This document shows positions 36,970 through 45,387 of a stretch of 64,000 nucleotides of DNA, in pieces. The translations under genes and the position numbers were made by a program. Within the stretch, counting starts at the first letter, position 1. Each line of letters begins with the position of its first letter. Under the pieces are notes generated by a model. It saw only the letters and a program-made list of their open reading frames with translations, did not search any database and was not told the origin of the DNA. Origin of the DNA: Candidatus Delongbacteria bacterium (GTDB lineage: Bacteria; UBA4055); contig JAFGVM010000037.1 of NCBI GenBank assembly GCA_016937995.1, forward strand, positions 3,437 through 67,436. Direction: 5' to 3'.

Positions 36970-37640
36970 TATTTATTTTCCTTATTCATTTATTAAAATT
37001 TCAGTTAAATATGCGAATATCATATGCTTTATTCAATACAATTATTATGATATAATTTGCTACTCAGATATTTGAAGTTAGAAGTCAGAGGTTAGAAGTC
37101 AGAAGTTAGAAGTTAGAAATTAGAAATTAGAGGTTGCTTGTTAATACGCGCTTTTCCAGACTGATATATCCTACAAATTATCATCCCCGTGAGAAAACCG
37201 GCAATCCAACACTCACGGGGAAACCTACTATACAGCAATGAACCCGCAGAAACCAAGGGGAATAAAATTTGGATTGCCTTGATTTTTTTTGTTTTCCATA
37301 TCCATCGGGATATCAAGACAAAAAGATAAAAACCCGTCCGTTTGTAAAATTAATAGGTCAACCCTCTGGGATTAAAAAGCTAGACCCTGAAATAAATTCA
37401 GGGTGACGAATCCAGGCGTTTGGGAAAAAAGCCCTGCTGTTTTGTAGTTAGAAGTAAGAAATAATTACTTCTTCCCCATTTCAATAAACAAACTTATCAC
37501 TTATCACTTATCACTTAGTGTCTTTGTGAGAGATATATTCTTTTCTTCTGTAAAAAATTGTAAAATTAATGTAAATTTACAAGGAAATATAGGTAACATG
37601 TATTACTTTACATTTATATAATTGCAAATCTGAGGCTGAT
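36970..37640. other. 0.67-kb repeat-rich gap upstream of the CpxRA-like operon
   Basis: No credible gene. Contents: AGAAGTTAGAAGT strings (37073-37135); a hairpin CCCCGTGAG/CTCACGGGG (37185-37220); a distant inverted pair GGCAATCC/GGATTGCC (about 37200 and 37271); ACCCTGAA/TTCAGGGTGACG (37384-37404); TTATCACTTATCACTTAGTG (37496-37520); a TGTCTTTGTGAG string; then the CpxR-like boxes and promoter region of the response regulator. Confidence 0.65.
37549..37581 (+). promoter_or_regulatory. triple CpxR-type box upstream of the response regulator gene
   Basis: GTAAA occurs at 37550-37554, 37560-37564 and 37571-37575 (spacers 5 and 6 bases), the last within the palindrome TGTAAATTTACA (37570-37581). 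This fits phased binding of an OmpR/CpxR dimer and suggests autoregulation. A TATAAT lies at 37617-37622. Confidence 0.55.
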
Positions 37641-38345
37641 ATGAATATCAAAGCATTAGTGATAGATGATGATAAAGAACTTCAAAATTTACTGCACCAG
37701 TATTTTTTAACATATGCAATTGATACATTTGAACATCTCAACGGTTTGAATGTACCTGAAAAGATCGAGGATCTAAAACCGGATATCGTAATACTGGATT
37801 ATATGCTTCCTGGGAAAGAAGGATTCGAGGTCCTGAAAGAAATAAGGAATACCGGTAATAATATACCTGTTATTATGCTTACTGCCCGTGGGGATGAAAT
37901 GGATAAAATATTAGGACTTGAACTCGGAGCTGATGATTATATTTCTAAACCTTTCAACCCCAGAGAGATCGTAGCAAGGATCAAAGCTGTTCTAAGAAGA
38001 AATAATACTACTGAGGCCAAAGACAGTGCTTCAGATGACATAATAGTTGACGGTATCAGTCTGGAACAGTCAACTTACCGTTTGATCAAAAATGATAAAC
38101 ATGAGGAACTGTCACTTACAGAATTTAAAATCCTTAAAGTTTTAATGACAAGACCGGGAATGATATTTTCCAGAGATGAACTTATGAATTACGCAAGAGG
38201 AAGGGATGCTGCAGCTTTTGACAGAAGTATTGATATGCATATAAGTAAGCTTAGAAATAAACTTGTTTCTATCGGAGACGATAAGGACAGGATCAAGACC
38301 AGCTGGGGATCAGGCTATATGTTCAAAAAGAAGGTAACCCAATGA
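37641..38345 (+). CDS. CpxR/OmpR-family response regulator
   Basis: The 234-residue protein has a receiver domain (Asp10, Asp11, phospho-acceptor Asp53 in ILDYMLPG, switch Thr in MLTARG, Lys in SKPFNPRE) and a winged-helix output domain (about 135-230, 'LTEFKILKVLMTRPGMIFSR'). The stretch 'GLELGADDYISKPF' and 'REIVARIKAVLRR' is very close to CpxR. It probably binds the GTAAA boxes in front of its own gene and of tolC. It overlaps the kinase gene by 4 bases (ATGA). Confidence 0.92.
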   Translation: MNIKALVIDDDKELQNLLHQYFLTYAIDTFEHLNGLNVPEKIEDLKPDIVILDYMLPGKEGFEVLKEIRNTGNNIPVIMLTARGDEMDKILGLELGADDYISKPFNPREIVARIKAVLRRNNTTEAKDSASDDIIVDGISLEQSTYRLIKNDKHEELSLTEFKILKVLMTRPGMIFSRDELMNYARGRDAAAFDRSIDMHISKLRNKLVSIGDDKDRIKTSWGSGYMFKKKVTQ

Positions 38346-39697
38346 AACCAAAAAAGATCACGATCAAATTGATTATTGCATTCTTTTTCTTAATGCTGTT
38401 CACACATTTATCAATCTTTCTTATAATGCGTACCTCGAAGATCGAACAGGCAAAAAAAGATCATGAATATTATAAACAGATAAGTTTATTTGCATTTAAA
38501 GAACTTATCGAGACACGATTTAAGCCTTATGATCTGAATGAAATAAATGACAATAAATATTATAAGGATATTCTGAATGATGTATCGTTGATACACAACC
38601 TGAATGTTGTTATTACAGATGATAAAAATAATATCCTTCTGTTTCCTGATTGTGAAAAATCTTTAGAAAAATTCAACAGGCTCCTGAAAGAACAAAAAGA
38701 CGATATAGAAAAACTCCGCGATCCGTTCCCGATAAAGATACCATTTACCACTAGTAAGAATGAGAATGGATATATTTACCTTTTCCACGAATATGACACC
38801 TCATCCTCAGATACATTGTTTAACTTACTTCTGAGTGGACTCTTTGTGTTAAATCTGATACTTCTGATATTTATTTCAAGAAGATTAACAAGACCTCTTG
38901 ATAAGTTCGATAAAGCTATCAAAGCTATCTCGGAAGGAGACTTTTCTTCGAGGATCGAGATCAACGGTCATGATGAATTCAAACAGCTTGCAGATACTAT
39001 AAATACACTCGCCTGCAGGATAAAACAAACCATTGTAGACCAGAAAGAAACTTCCGCAAATATTTCCCATGAATTAAGATCACCTTTGACCCGAATAAGA
39101 GTTGCTCTTCAAATATTAAAAGATACAACATCTGAAAAATGCAGTGAGAATTTACACTATTTCGAATCTATTGACAAAGAAATAGAAAGTATGGACCTTC
39201 TTATTGACGGAATCATGAAATACTACAGGATAGATAATGACAGTTCTCAGGCACTTGAGAATATTGATATAATTGATATGCTGAAAAATGAACTCAACAA
39301 ACAATCAAATCATTTCGATCTTCTAAATATTAACTCAGTGAACAAAATTGATATTGAAAGCTTCAAAGTAAAAATTTTGCCTTCTATCAGATCCGCTTTT
39401 GAGAATATCATTTCCAATGCATCAAAATATACGACCAAAGATGGAAATTTCACTGTAACAGCCATAAAAGAGAATAATGTGCTTAAAATTACTTTTGAGA
39501 ACTCAATAGAAAAAGCATCTGATATAGATTTAGAAAAGATCTATCAACCATTTTATAGAGGAAATAATAAGGACGATGTAAAAGGCAGTGGAATGGGTTT
39601 AACTATCGCTAAGAAGATAGCAGCCTCTAATAATTGTGATCTGTCGGTGGATGTTAGCGGAAATGTATTCAGTGTTTTACTGGTGGTAAAGAGTTAG
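38342..39697 (+). CDS. CpxA-like sensor histidine kinase
   Basis: The 451-residue protein has TM1 (about 9-28), a periplasmic sensor (about 30-155), TM2 (about 160-180), a HAMP domain ('SRRLTRPLDKFDKAIKAISE'), H-box 'NISHELRSPLTRIRVAL' with His243, N-box 'SAFENIISNASKY', a degenerate G1 region 'KITFENSIEKASDID' without the usual DxGxG, and G2 'GSGMGLTIAKK'. The H-box and HAMP resemble CpxA, an envelope-stress kinase. The altered G1 box is also seen in CpxA-type kinases. Second gene of the pair with the regulator. Confidence 0.9.
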   Translation: MKPKKITIKLIIAFFFLMLFTHLSIFLIMRTSKIEQAKKDHEYYKQISLFAFKELIETRFKPYDLNEINDNKYYKDILNDVSLIHNLNVVITDDKNNILLFPDCEKSLEKFNRLLKEQKDDIEKLRDPFPIKIPFTTSKNENGYIYLFHEYDTSSSDTLFNLLLSGLFVLNLILLIFISRRLTRPLDKFDKAIKAISEGDFSSRIEINGHDEFKQLADTINTLACRIKQTIVDQKETSANISHELRSPLTRIRVALQILKDTTSEKCSENLHYFESIDKEIESMDLLIDGIMKYYRIDNDSSQALENIDIIDMLKNELNKQSNHFDLLNINSVNKIDIESFKVKILPSIRSAFENIISNASKYTTKDGNFTVTAIKENNVLKITFENSIEKASDIDLEKIYQPFYRGNNKDDVKGSGMGLTIAKKIAASNNCDLSVDVSGNVFSVLLVVKS

Positions 39698-39743
39698 AAA
39701 ATCTATTTTGTGATCTTAATTAATCTTGCATTTACGGAATCTT

Positions 39744-39768
39744 AGGGGACGAAAATAAATCGTCCCCT
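39744..39768. terminator. strong hairpin between convergent kinase and RND genes
   Basis: AGGGGACGA (39744-39752) pairs perfectly with TCGTCCCCT (39760-39768) around a 7-base loop. There is no clean T-tract, so it may be a mRNA-end hairpin rather than a classical terminator. Confidence 0.55.
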
Positions 39769-39777
39769 GATTATGTT

Positions 39778-42700
39778 TTAGATATCTGATGATATATCTT
39801 CTTTTATCGCTTCTTCGAAGGTGATATGCGACTTGAAACGCGTAAACCCTATCCTGCCGAAGAACGAATCAACCAGTGAATAAATAACCGGTATGACAAC
39901 AAGTGTCAGAACAGTGGCAAAAGCCAGACCGAAAACAATACTTACAGCCATAGGTTTCCAATCCTTTGTAGCACTCGAAGTTGATAATATCATGGGCATT
40001 AAACCAAAGATAGTAGTAACAGTGGTCAATATAATAGGTCTTAATCTTGTCATACCTGCTTCTATCAGTGAATTCCACCTGTCCTTACCTTCATCTCTGA
40101 GAACATTTACAAAATCAACAAGGATCAAAGAATCATTTACGACAATTCCTGCCAAAGCCAGTACTGCTATCAAAGAATTCAAAGAGAAAGGTAATCGTGT
40201 AACCAGCAATCCTACAATAACACCGATAAAAGAAAATGGTATCGTAAGCATTACGATCAAAGGCTGAACATAGGATCTGAACTGAGCAGCTAACACTGAG
40301 AATATCAGTAGTACAGCGATCAGGAATGCAATATATAAAGATGAGAAAGATTTTCTCTGCTCCTCAGCTACACCTCCAGCTTCAACAGCATAACCCGGAT
40401 AATCACTCATGATATCCTCAAGAAATCCTTTTTTCATAGTAAGTTCATTGCCAAATATATATTCATTGACCTCGTTAGGCGATCTTTTTAGTCTCTTACC
40501 ATCCTGTTCATAAAAAGATACCTCAGCCGATAAAGTGATCGTTCTTTTTTTATTCCAGTGAGAAATACCGTTTATTCCCGGTTCAACCTTAAATTCAACA
40601 ATATCTTTTAAAGGCACAGAGTAACCCCGTGGAGATGCAATTCTCAAGTTCCTGATATCATCTATTTCATCTGCCTGATCGGATTTGATCCGAAGTCTGA
40701 TATCTGTCTCCTGATTCCCTTCAACATACTCCGCGATCTCTGTACCTGTTATACAGGATCTTATGAATGAAGCTACATCCATAGCTGTTAAACCGTGAAA
40801 AGCCATTTTATCTGGTACCGGGTAAATTTTAAATTCCTCTTTCCCTGCATTATAATTATCTGAGATCGCAGTTACTCCCGGCATTTCCTGCAGCTTACTG
40901 TTTATATCGTTAGATAATCTTTTCAGAATTACAAAATCATCTCCCTTTATTCTCAACTCCACATCCTTCCCAGTAGGAGGTCCAGCCTGCACATTACCGA
41001 ATTCATAGAATATTACATCCGGTTCATTATCCAGAAAAGTTCTAAGGCTGGCCTTGATCTCCTCGTTTGAAAATTTCATATCTTCAGGGTCTTCCAGATC
41101 TATCCTGAGTTCTGAGAAACTTGTCTTTTGATCTATCCTGTGATTCTTCATCATCTGACCGACCGTAGTTACTACAGACTGAATATCTTCACTTTCTCTC
41201 ATCGAACTTATAAAACCCTCTATCTTGTCGGTCATTTCCGCAGTTTTATCCAGCTGAGTTCCGTTAGGTAATTCAACCCTCAGGACAATGGTCTGCTGAT
41301 CTTGCGGAGGAAAAAACTGGAACTTTATCAGATCCGAAAATAATACTCCTATCGATAAAAAGAATGCAAAAATTACCAGCATTGCTGTTTTAATTCTATT
41401 TTTCAATGCTTTCAATAAAAGCTTACGATAATATTTCTTCAAAAAATTAAGGAATTTACCGTCTTTATTACTGTTCTTAACCTTCTTGCTGTTAAATTCT
41501 GCAAGATGTGAAGGAAGGATCACGAGTGCTTCAAAAAGTGAAGCAAGCAAAGCAATACTGACAACGATCGGAAAATATCTCATGAACTTACCCATCATTC
41601 CCTGCATCAGTATCATTGGTATAAAAGCGAAGGCTGTCGTTAACACAGCTGATATCACAGGCCATGTTATCTTCTGAGTACCCAGGATCGCCGCTTCTCT
41701 CGCGCTGTAACCGTTCTCCCGGTATCTGTGAACATTCTCAATAACTACGATCGCATCATCGACTATCATACCCAAAACAAGCAGTAGGCCGAAAAGTGTG
41801 AGATTATTCATGGTAATGTCAAAGTAATCCATCAGAATGAAGGCGAGAAGAAAACTGAAAGGAATACCGAAAGCTGCAAGCAAAGCATTTCTCCATCCTA
41901 TGAAGAACATCAAGGTAAGGAATACAAGCACAACTCCCATGATCGCATTATTAGTCAGCGTATTCAAGCTCCTTTTAACATTGATAGAACCATCATTACG
42001 AAGCTTTATATCAAGACCGTTTATCCGTTCTCTATATTCATCGATCTTGCTTTTAACTACCTTTATAACATCTATTATATTTCCATCAGATTTTTTATAA
42101 ACATACAGGAACACACCGGGTTTCCCGTTCAACCTTGAATAGACGATCTGTTCCTTCAGTGTATCTTTTACCGCAGCAACATTTGACAATCTTATTATAT
42201 TACCGTAGCTGTCAGTTTTAACAGGTGTTTTTTTTATATCTTCAATTGAGGTGTATTCTCCTGTTGAAGTCACAAGGAATTCAGCCTCTCCCTCTTTGAT
42301 CCTTCCTCCAGGGAAACTTACATTTCGGCTTCTGACTATCCTTGAGATCTCATCAAGAGTTATACCATACTGAGTTAATTTATTCACGTCACAGTCAATA
42401 CTGATCTCTCTTTCTGATGCACCTGAAATATCCACTTTTGAGATATGATCTATCTCTAGAACCTCTTCCTGCAGGTTCTCTGCGATCTCTTTCAGGGTCA
42501 AAGGTGTGTAATTACCTGAAAGACTTATTGTACATATTGGATTGATCTCTCTCATGTTCAATTTAATTACTATAGGGTCCAGTGCATCTTCAGGCAGATC
42601 TCTTACTTTATCCAGCTCTGTGTTCACATCACTCCATGCCTGGTCAATATCTGCATCAGGTTCCATGCGAATAACTATTACTGCCTTACCTTCTGTAGCT

Positions 42701-42948
42701 TCTGATTGAATAAAGTCTATATTCTGAACATCATATATTTCTTTCTCGATCTTATCAATTATAAGATTCTCGATCTGATCCGGAGTGACACCCGGATAAA
42801 TTACAACTATAACGAACGAGCCGAAATCAACTGCGGGCATTTCCTCTTTCGGAATTGTATTTGCAACATATATACCTAAAATAAATACGATAACAACTAT
42901 CATATTTACTAAAACTGAATTTTTAACTGAAAATGAAGCCAAAGACAT
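39778..42948 (-). CDS. RND efflux pump inner-membrane transporter 2 (HAE1 type)
   Basis: The 1056-residue protein is a paralogue of the RND protein at 29222: same length, same TM layout, proton-relay Asp pair in 'LVLGMIVDDAIVVIENVHRY' and TM10 'GIVVNDSLILVDFVN'. The two have clear similarity from end to end. It is 15 bases after an adaptor gene but lacks a TolC partner here. A CpxR-type box was not found in front of this operon. Confidence 0.92.
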   Translation of the reverse strand: MSLASFSVKNSVLVNMIVVIVFILGIYVANTIPKEEMPAVDFGSFVIVVIYPGVTPDQIENLIIDKIEKEIYDVQNIDFIQSEATEGKAVIVIRMEPDADIDQAWSDVNTELDKVRDLPEDALDPIVIKLNMREINPICTISLSGNYTPLTLKEIAENLQEEVLEIDHISKVDISGASEREISIDCDVNKLTQYGITLDEISRIVRSRNVSFPGGRIKEGEAEFLVTSTGEYTSIEDIKKTPVKTDSYGNIIRLSNVAAVKDTLKEQIVYSRLNGKPGVFLYVYKKSDGNIIDVIKVVKSKIDEYRERINGLDIKLRNDGSINVKRSLNTLTNNAIMGVVLVFLTLMFFIGWRNALLAAFGIPFSFLLAFILMDYFDITMNNLTLFGLLLVLGMIVDDAIVVIENVHRYRENGYSAREAAILGTQKITWPVISAVLTTAFAFIPMILMQGMMGKFMRYFPIVVSIALLASLFEALVILPSHLAEFNSKKVKNSNKDGKFLNFLKKYYRKLLLKALKNRIKTAMLVIFAFFLSIGVLFSDLIKFQFFPPQDQQTIVLRVELPNGTQLDKTAEMTDKIEGFISSMRESEDIQSVVTTVGQMMKNHRIDQKTSFSELRIDLEDPEDMKFSNEEIKASLRTFLDNEPDVIFYEFGNVQAGPPTGKDVELRIKGDDFVILKRLSNDINSKLQEMPGVTAISDNYNAGKEEFKIYPVPDKMAFHGLTAMDVASFIRSCITGTEIAEYVEGNQETDIRLRIKSDQADEIDDIRNLRIASPRGYSVPLKDIVEFKVEPGINGISHWNKKRTITLSAEVSFYEQDGKRLKRSPNEVNEYIFGNELTMKKGFLEDIMSDYPGYAVEAGGVAEEQRKSFSSLYIAFLIAVLLIFSVLAAQFRSYVQPLIVMLTIPFSFIGVIVGLLVTRLPFSLNSLIAVLALAGIVVNDSLILVDFVNVLRDEGKDRWNSLIEAGMTRLRPIILTTVTTIFGLMPMILSTSSATKDWKPMAVSIVFGLAFATVLTLVVIPVIYSLVDSFFGRIGFTRFKSHITFEEAIKEDISSDI

Positions 42949-42963
42949 TTATTTTCTCTCTTT

Positions 42964-44034
42964 TTACTTAATCTTTACCTGTATACCATCCTTTAACCTG
43001 TCTAAACCGCTCGTGATAAGTATATCACCCTTTTTTAATCCGGCTGTAACTATATAATTCGCTTTCTGCTTTTTTCCGAGTTTAACTACTGTTCTTTTTG
43101 CTTTTGAATCTACAACTATATAAACAATATGCTCATCAAGCTCTTTGATAAGGTCATCTGTGGAGATTATTACAGCATCGTTTATTTGGCAGCACAAGAT
43201 CTTACATTCAATTACCATACCTGGAAATATTTTGGAATCAGGATTATCAAATATTATTTCGACAGGATAATTTGAGGAATTGGCCAAAGGTTTCATTCCA
43301 ATACCCAGGACTGATCCTTTTAAAGGCTCAGATAAGCTGTTATGATAAATACTTGCTTCCTGTCCTTTGAAAAGTTTTGTTATATCTGTTTCACTGACAC
43401 CTGTCTTGATCTTCAGTTTTTTTGTATTCACGATATTACAGATAGGCTTACCTGCAAACAAATTCTCCCCCACTTTCAGGTAAATATTGGTGATCGTACC
43501 TGAAACTGGAGATAGCATTCTTGTATTATCGTAAGCTTTCTGAGCCTGTTCAAGAGATGCTTTTGCACCTTCAAGGTTTGACTGAGCACCTTTAAGTCCG
43601 GACTTGCTTCTCAGATACTCTATCTCTGATATATGTTTTTCATTATATAATTTCTCTGAAGATCTATTTTCAACTACAGCTGCATCATAACTTGACTCAG
43701 CACCAAGAACACCAGCTTTGGCCTGTTTTAATCTGATCGCGTAATCTTTATTATCTATTACTCCGATCTCCTCACCTTTTTCGACCCATTCACCGATATT
43801 TTTATTCACTTTGATAACTTTACCGGCTACCTCGGAAGTGACCTCCACATCAGTTATACCCTCAGGTCTTGCAGTAATATCAATATATTCTCTAAATATC
43901 TCTTGATCGATCGTTTTGACAGCAACAGTAACAGGATTATTCTCTTCAATATTAGAAATTTTATCCTCTTTCTTTGTGCATGACGATACTGCTAATATTA
44001 CTAGAATTAAACATAAACTGACAATATTCCTCAT
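42964..44034 (-). CDS. RND periplasmic adaptor 2 (membrane-fusion lipoprotein)
   Basis: The 356-residue protein has a lipoprotein signal (AVSSC), two halves of a lipoyl-like domain ('GKVIKVNKNIGEWVEKGEEI' and 'SPVSGTITNIYLKVGENLFA'), a helical hairpin (about 100-170), a barrel domain and a C-terminal domain with 'GLKKGDILITSGLDRL'. It pairs with the downstream RND gene. It begins the two-gene operon. Confidence 0.91.
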   Translation of the reverse strand: MRNIVSLCLILVILAVSSCTKKEDKISNIEENNPVTVAVKTIDQEIFREYIDITARPEGITDVEVTSEVAGKVIKVNKNIGEWVEKGEEIGVIDNKDYAIRLKQAKAGVLGAESSYDAAVVENRSSEKLYNEKHISEIEYLRSKSGLKGAQSNLEGAKASLEQAQKAYDNTRMLSPVSGTITNIYLKVGENLFAGKPICNIVNTKKLKIKTGVSETDITKLFKGQEASIYHNSLSEPLKGSVLGIGMKPLANSSNYPVEIIFDNPDSKIFPGMVIECKILCCQINDAVIISTDDLIKELDEHIVYIVVDSKAKRTVVKLGKKQKANYIVTAGLKKGDILITSGLDRLKDGIQVKIK

Positions 44035-44366
44035 AAATTCCCTCTCGCATGTGCGTTCTTCTAAATTAATGTTTAGTCAAATATAAGGCATAAATATACA
44101 CGTGGGTATTATAAAAAACATATTTTTAAATTTTTTGTTTGTTACCTAAGGGGCGAACCCTTGTGGTCGCCCTTTATAATTAAAATAAAAAATTTAAAAA
44201 GGCATGTACAGGACAAGCCCCAACGGTAACATTTTAAAAATATGAAAATAAATTTCAAAAATAATAGCAAAAGGTCACTATTTGACCGGGTGAGTTCATT
44301 ATATTACCATTGAGCGAGTTAACTAAGCATAAATTAAAACCTAAAATAAAAAAAAGGAGAACCATC
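44035..44366. other. gap with one palindrome, divergent promoter region
   Basis: No gene. A GGGCGA...TCGCCC hairpin (about 44152-44173, AAGGGGCGAACCCTTGTGG type) and a GGTCA-N5-TGACC inverted repeat (44272-44286) are present. The latter sits about 80 bases before the DUF3276 gene and could be an operator, but there is no second copy in the window to support it. Confidence 0.5.
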
Positions 44367-44798
44367 ATGGAAAACTCAAACACACAGAACGCGATCTTCA
44401 CCACTAACTTCAAAGCTGGACAGAGAATGTTCTATCTTGACATGCGTGAAGCAAAGAACAACAGTAAGTATCTGAAGATCACTGAAAGAAAATTTACAGA
44501 AGATGGTGATTTTGAAAATCACGGCATCATGATCTTTGAACAGGATTTTGAAAAACTCAGCAAAGCGATCAGTGAAGCAATGTCAAAAGTTGATTTCAAA
44601 GAAGTTGCAAAAAAAGAAAGTAAAAAGACCGGCAGTGAATTTCCTAACCAGGGTCTTAAATGGTCAGAAGAGGATGAAGTAAAGCTTGAAAAACTTTTCA
44701 AAAAAGGTAATTCAATAGAAGCCATGATGAAGGTCTTCGGAAGAAGTGAAAAAGGCATTACTTCTCGTCTCGAAAAACTCGAACTCATAGAAGCATAG
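44367..44798 (+). CDS. DUF3276 (PUR-alpha-like) protein with C-terminal SANT/Myb-like domain
   Basis: The 143-residue protein has an N-terminal PUR-type domain (about 8-75): 'FKAGQRMFYLDMREAKNNSK' then YLKITERK and 'GIMIFEQDFEKLSKAI', matching DUF3276 proteins that bind single-stranded nucleic acid. The C-terminal part (about 90-143), 'LKWSEEDEVKLEKLFKKGNS' and 'FGRSEKGITSRLEKLELI', looks like a SANT/Myb-type helix-turn-helix. I chose the ATG at 44367 with AGGAG 7 bases upstream. Possibly a nucleoid or RNA-binding regulator. Confidence 0.75.
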   Translation: MENSNTQNAIFTTNFKAGQRMFYLDMREAKNNSKYLKITERKFTEDGDFENHGIMIFEQDFEKLSKAISEAMSKVDFKEVAKKESKKTGSEFPNQGLKWSEEDEVKLEKLFKKGNSIEAMMKVFGRSEKGITSRLEKLELIEA

Positions 44799-44811
44799 GA
44801 TAGATACCTAT

Positions 44812-44840
44812 GGATTCCCGGGTCAAGCCCGAGAATGACA
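44812..44840. repeat. GGATTCCCGGGTCAAGCCCG-type dispersed element
   Basis: Sister copies with the same layout (GGATnCCGG..TCAAGnCCGAGAATGAC) are at 53431-53460 and, diverged, at 33551-33580 and 59365-59390. The core forms a CGGGtcaaGCCCG hairpin. Confidence 0.7.
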
Positions 44841-44860
44841 TATTATATTCAGCTTATATG

Positions 44861-44890
44861 AAAAAAAAAACGGGCTAATGCCCGTTTTTT
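44861..44890. terminator. bidirectional terminator
   Basis: ACGGGC (44870-44875) pairs with GCCCGT (44880-44885) across TAAT, with ten A on the left and six T on the right. It ends both the DUF3276 gene and the convergent HU operon; the last bases overlap the stop codon of the micro-protein gene. Confidence 0.88.
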
Positions 44891-44978
44891 ATTTCTTCTT
44901 GTGTCTGTTCTTTCTCAATCTCTTCTTTCTCTTGTGAGTGTTGATCTTATGTCTCTTTCTTTTCTTACCACTTGGCAT
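44889..44978 (-). CDS. 29-residue AURKAIP1/COX24-domain ribosome-associated micro-protein
   Basis: ATG to TAA, 29 residues of which about two thirds are Lys, Arg or His: MPSGKKRKRHKINTHKRKKR then LRKNRHKKK. This is nearly the full consensus of the tiny bacterial AURKAIP1/COX24-domain proteins (MPSGKKRKRHKMATHKRKKR type) seen in Bacteroidota and relatives, related to the mitochondrial small-subunit protein mS38 and to bacterial bS22-like proteins. GGAGG lies 5 bases upstream. Encoded 17 bases after HU, so co-transcribed with it. Expected role: 30S subunit binding (known from relatives, not shown here). Confidence 0.88.
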   Translation of the reverse strand: MPSGKKRKRHKINTHKRKKRLRKNRHKKK

Positions 44979-44995
44979 GATCGCCTCCGATTATG

Positions 44996-45307
44996 TTATT
45001 TTTTTGAATTTTTATTTACAGAATCTTTCAAACTTTTCACCGGTCTGAATACGGGTACGTTCTTCTCAGGAATTTCAAGTTTCTCTCTGCCTTTTGGTTT
45101 ATAAGCAATTCTTGCAGCTCTTTGGACTACTTTGAATGTTCCGAAACCTCTCAGCTCTACAATATTATCATCTTTAAGGCTGTCCTTCAAAACTTCCAGC
45201 ATGTTGTTTATAACACTGCCTGTTTCTTTGTAAGAAAGCCCCGTTATCTCGTGAACTTTTTTGATGATGTCAAACTTCGTCACTTTGTTTTCGTTATTTT
45301 TTCCCAC
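44996..45307 (-). CDS. HU/IHF-family DNA-binding protein
   Basis: The 103-residue protein has the HU fold: 'VTKFDIIKKVHEITGLS', the 'VELRGFGTFKVVQRAARIAY' saddle strand and the arm with IPEKNVPVFRP (Pro at the DNA-intercalating tip). It is a nucleoid protein. The start is GTG at 45307, supported by AGGAG 8 bases upstream; a shorter start at the inner GTG (VTKFD) would match the classical HU length of about 95. First gene of a two-gene unit with the micro-protein. Confidence 0.9.
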   Translation of the reverse strand: MGKNNENKVTKFDIIKKVHEITGLSYKETGSVINNMLEVLKDSLKDDNIVELRGFGTFKVVQRAARIAYKPKGREKLEIPEKNVPVFRPVKSLKDSVNKNSKK

Positions 45308-45387
45308 TTCGTTTTCTCCTATGGTTTAATTATTTATGCTTAATTTAATTATTTTCACTTCTAACTTTTCACTTCTAACTTTTAACT

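Noticed and set aside
37113-37316. 67-codon open frame on the - strand
   Set aside because: Built from AGAAGTTAG strings and a CCCCGTGAG hairpin; no ribosome binding site and no family resemblance.
44272-44286. GGTCA-N5-TGACC as an operator for the DUF3276 gene
   Set aside because: Only a single copy, 5-bp arms, and no promoter hexamers with proper spacing next to it.
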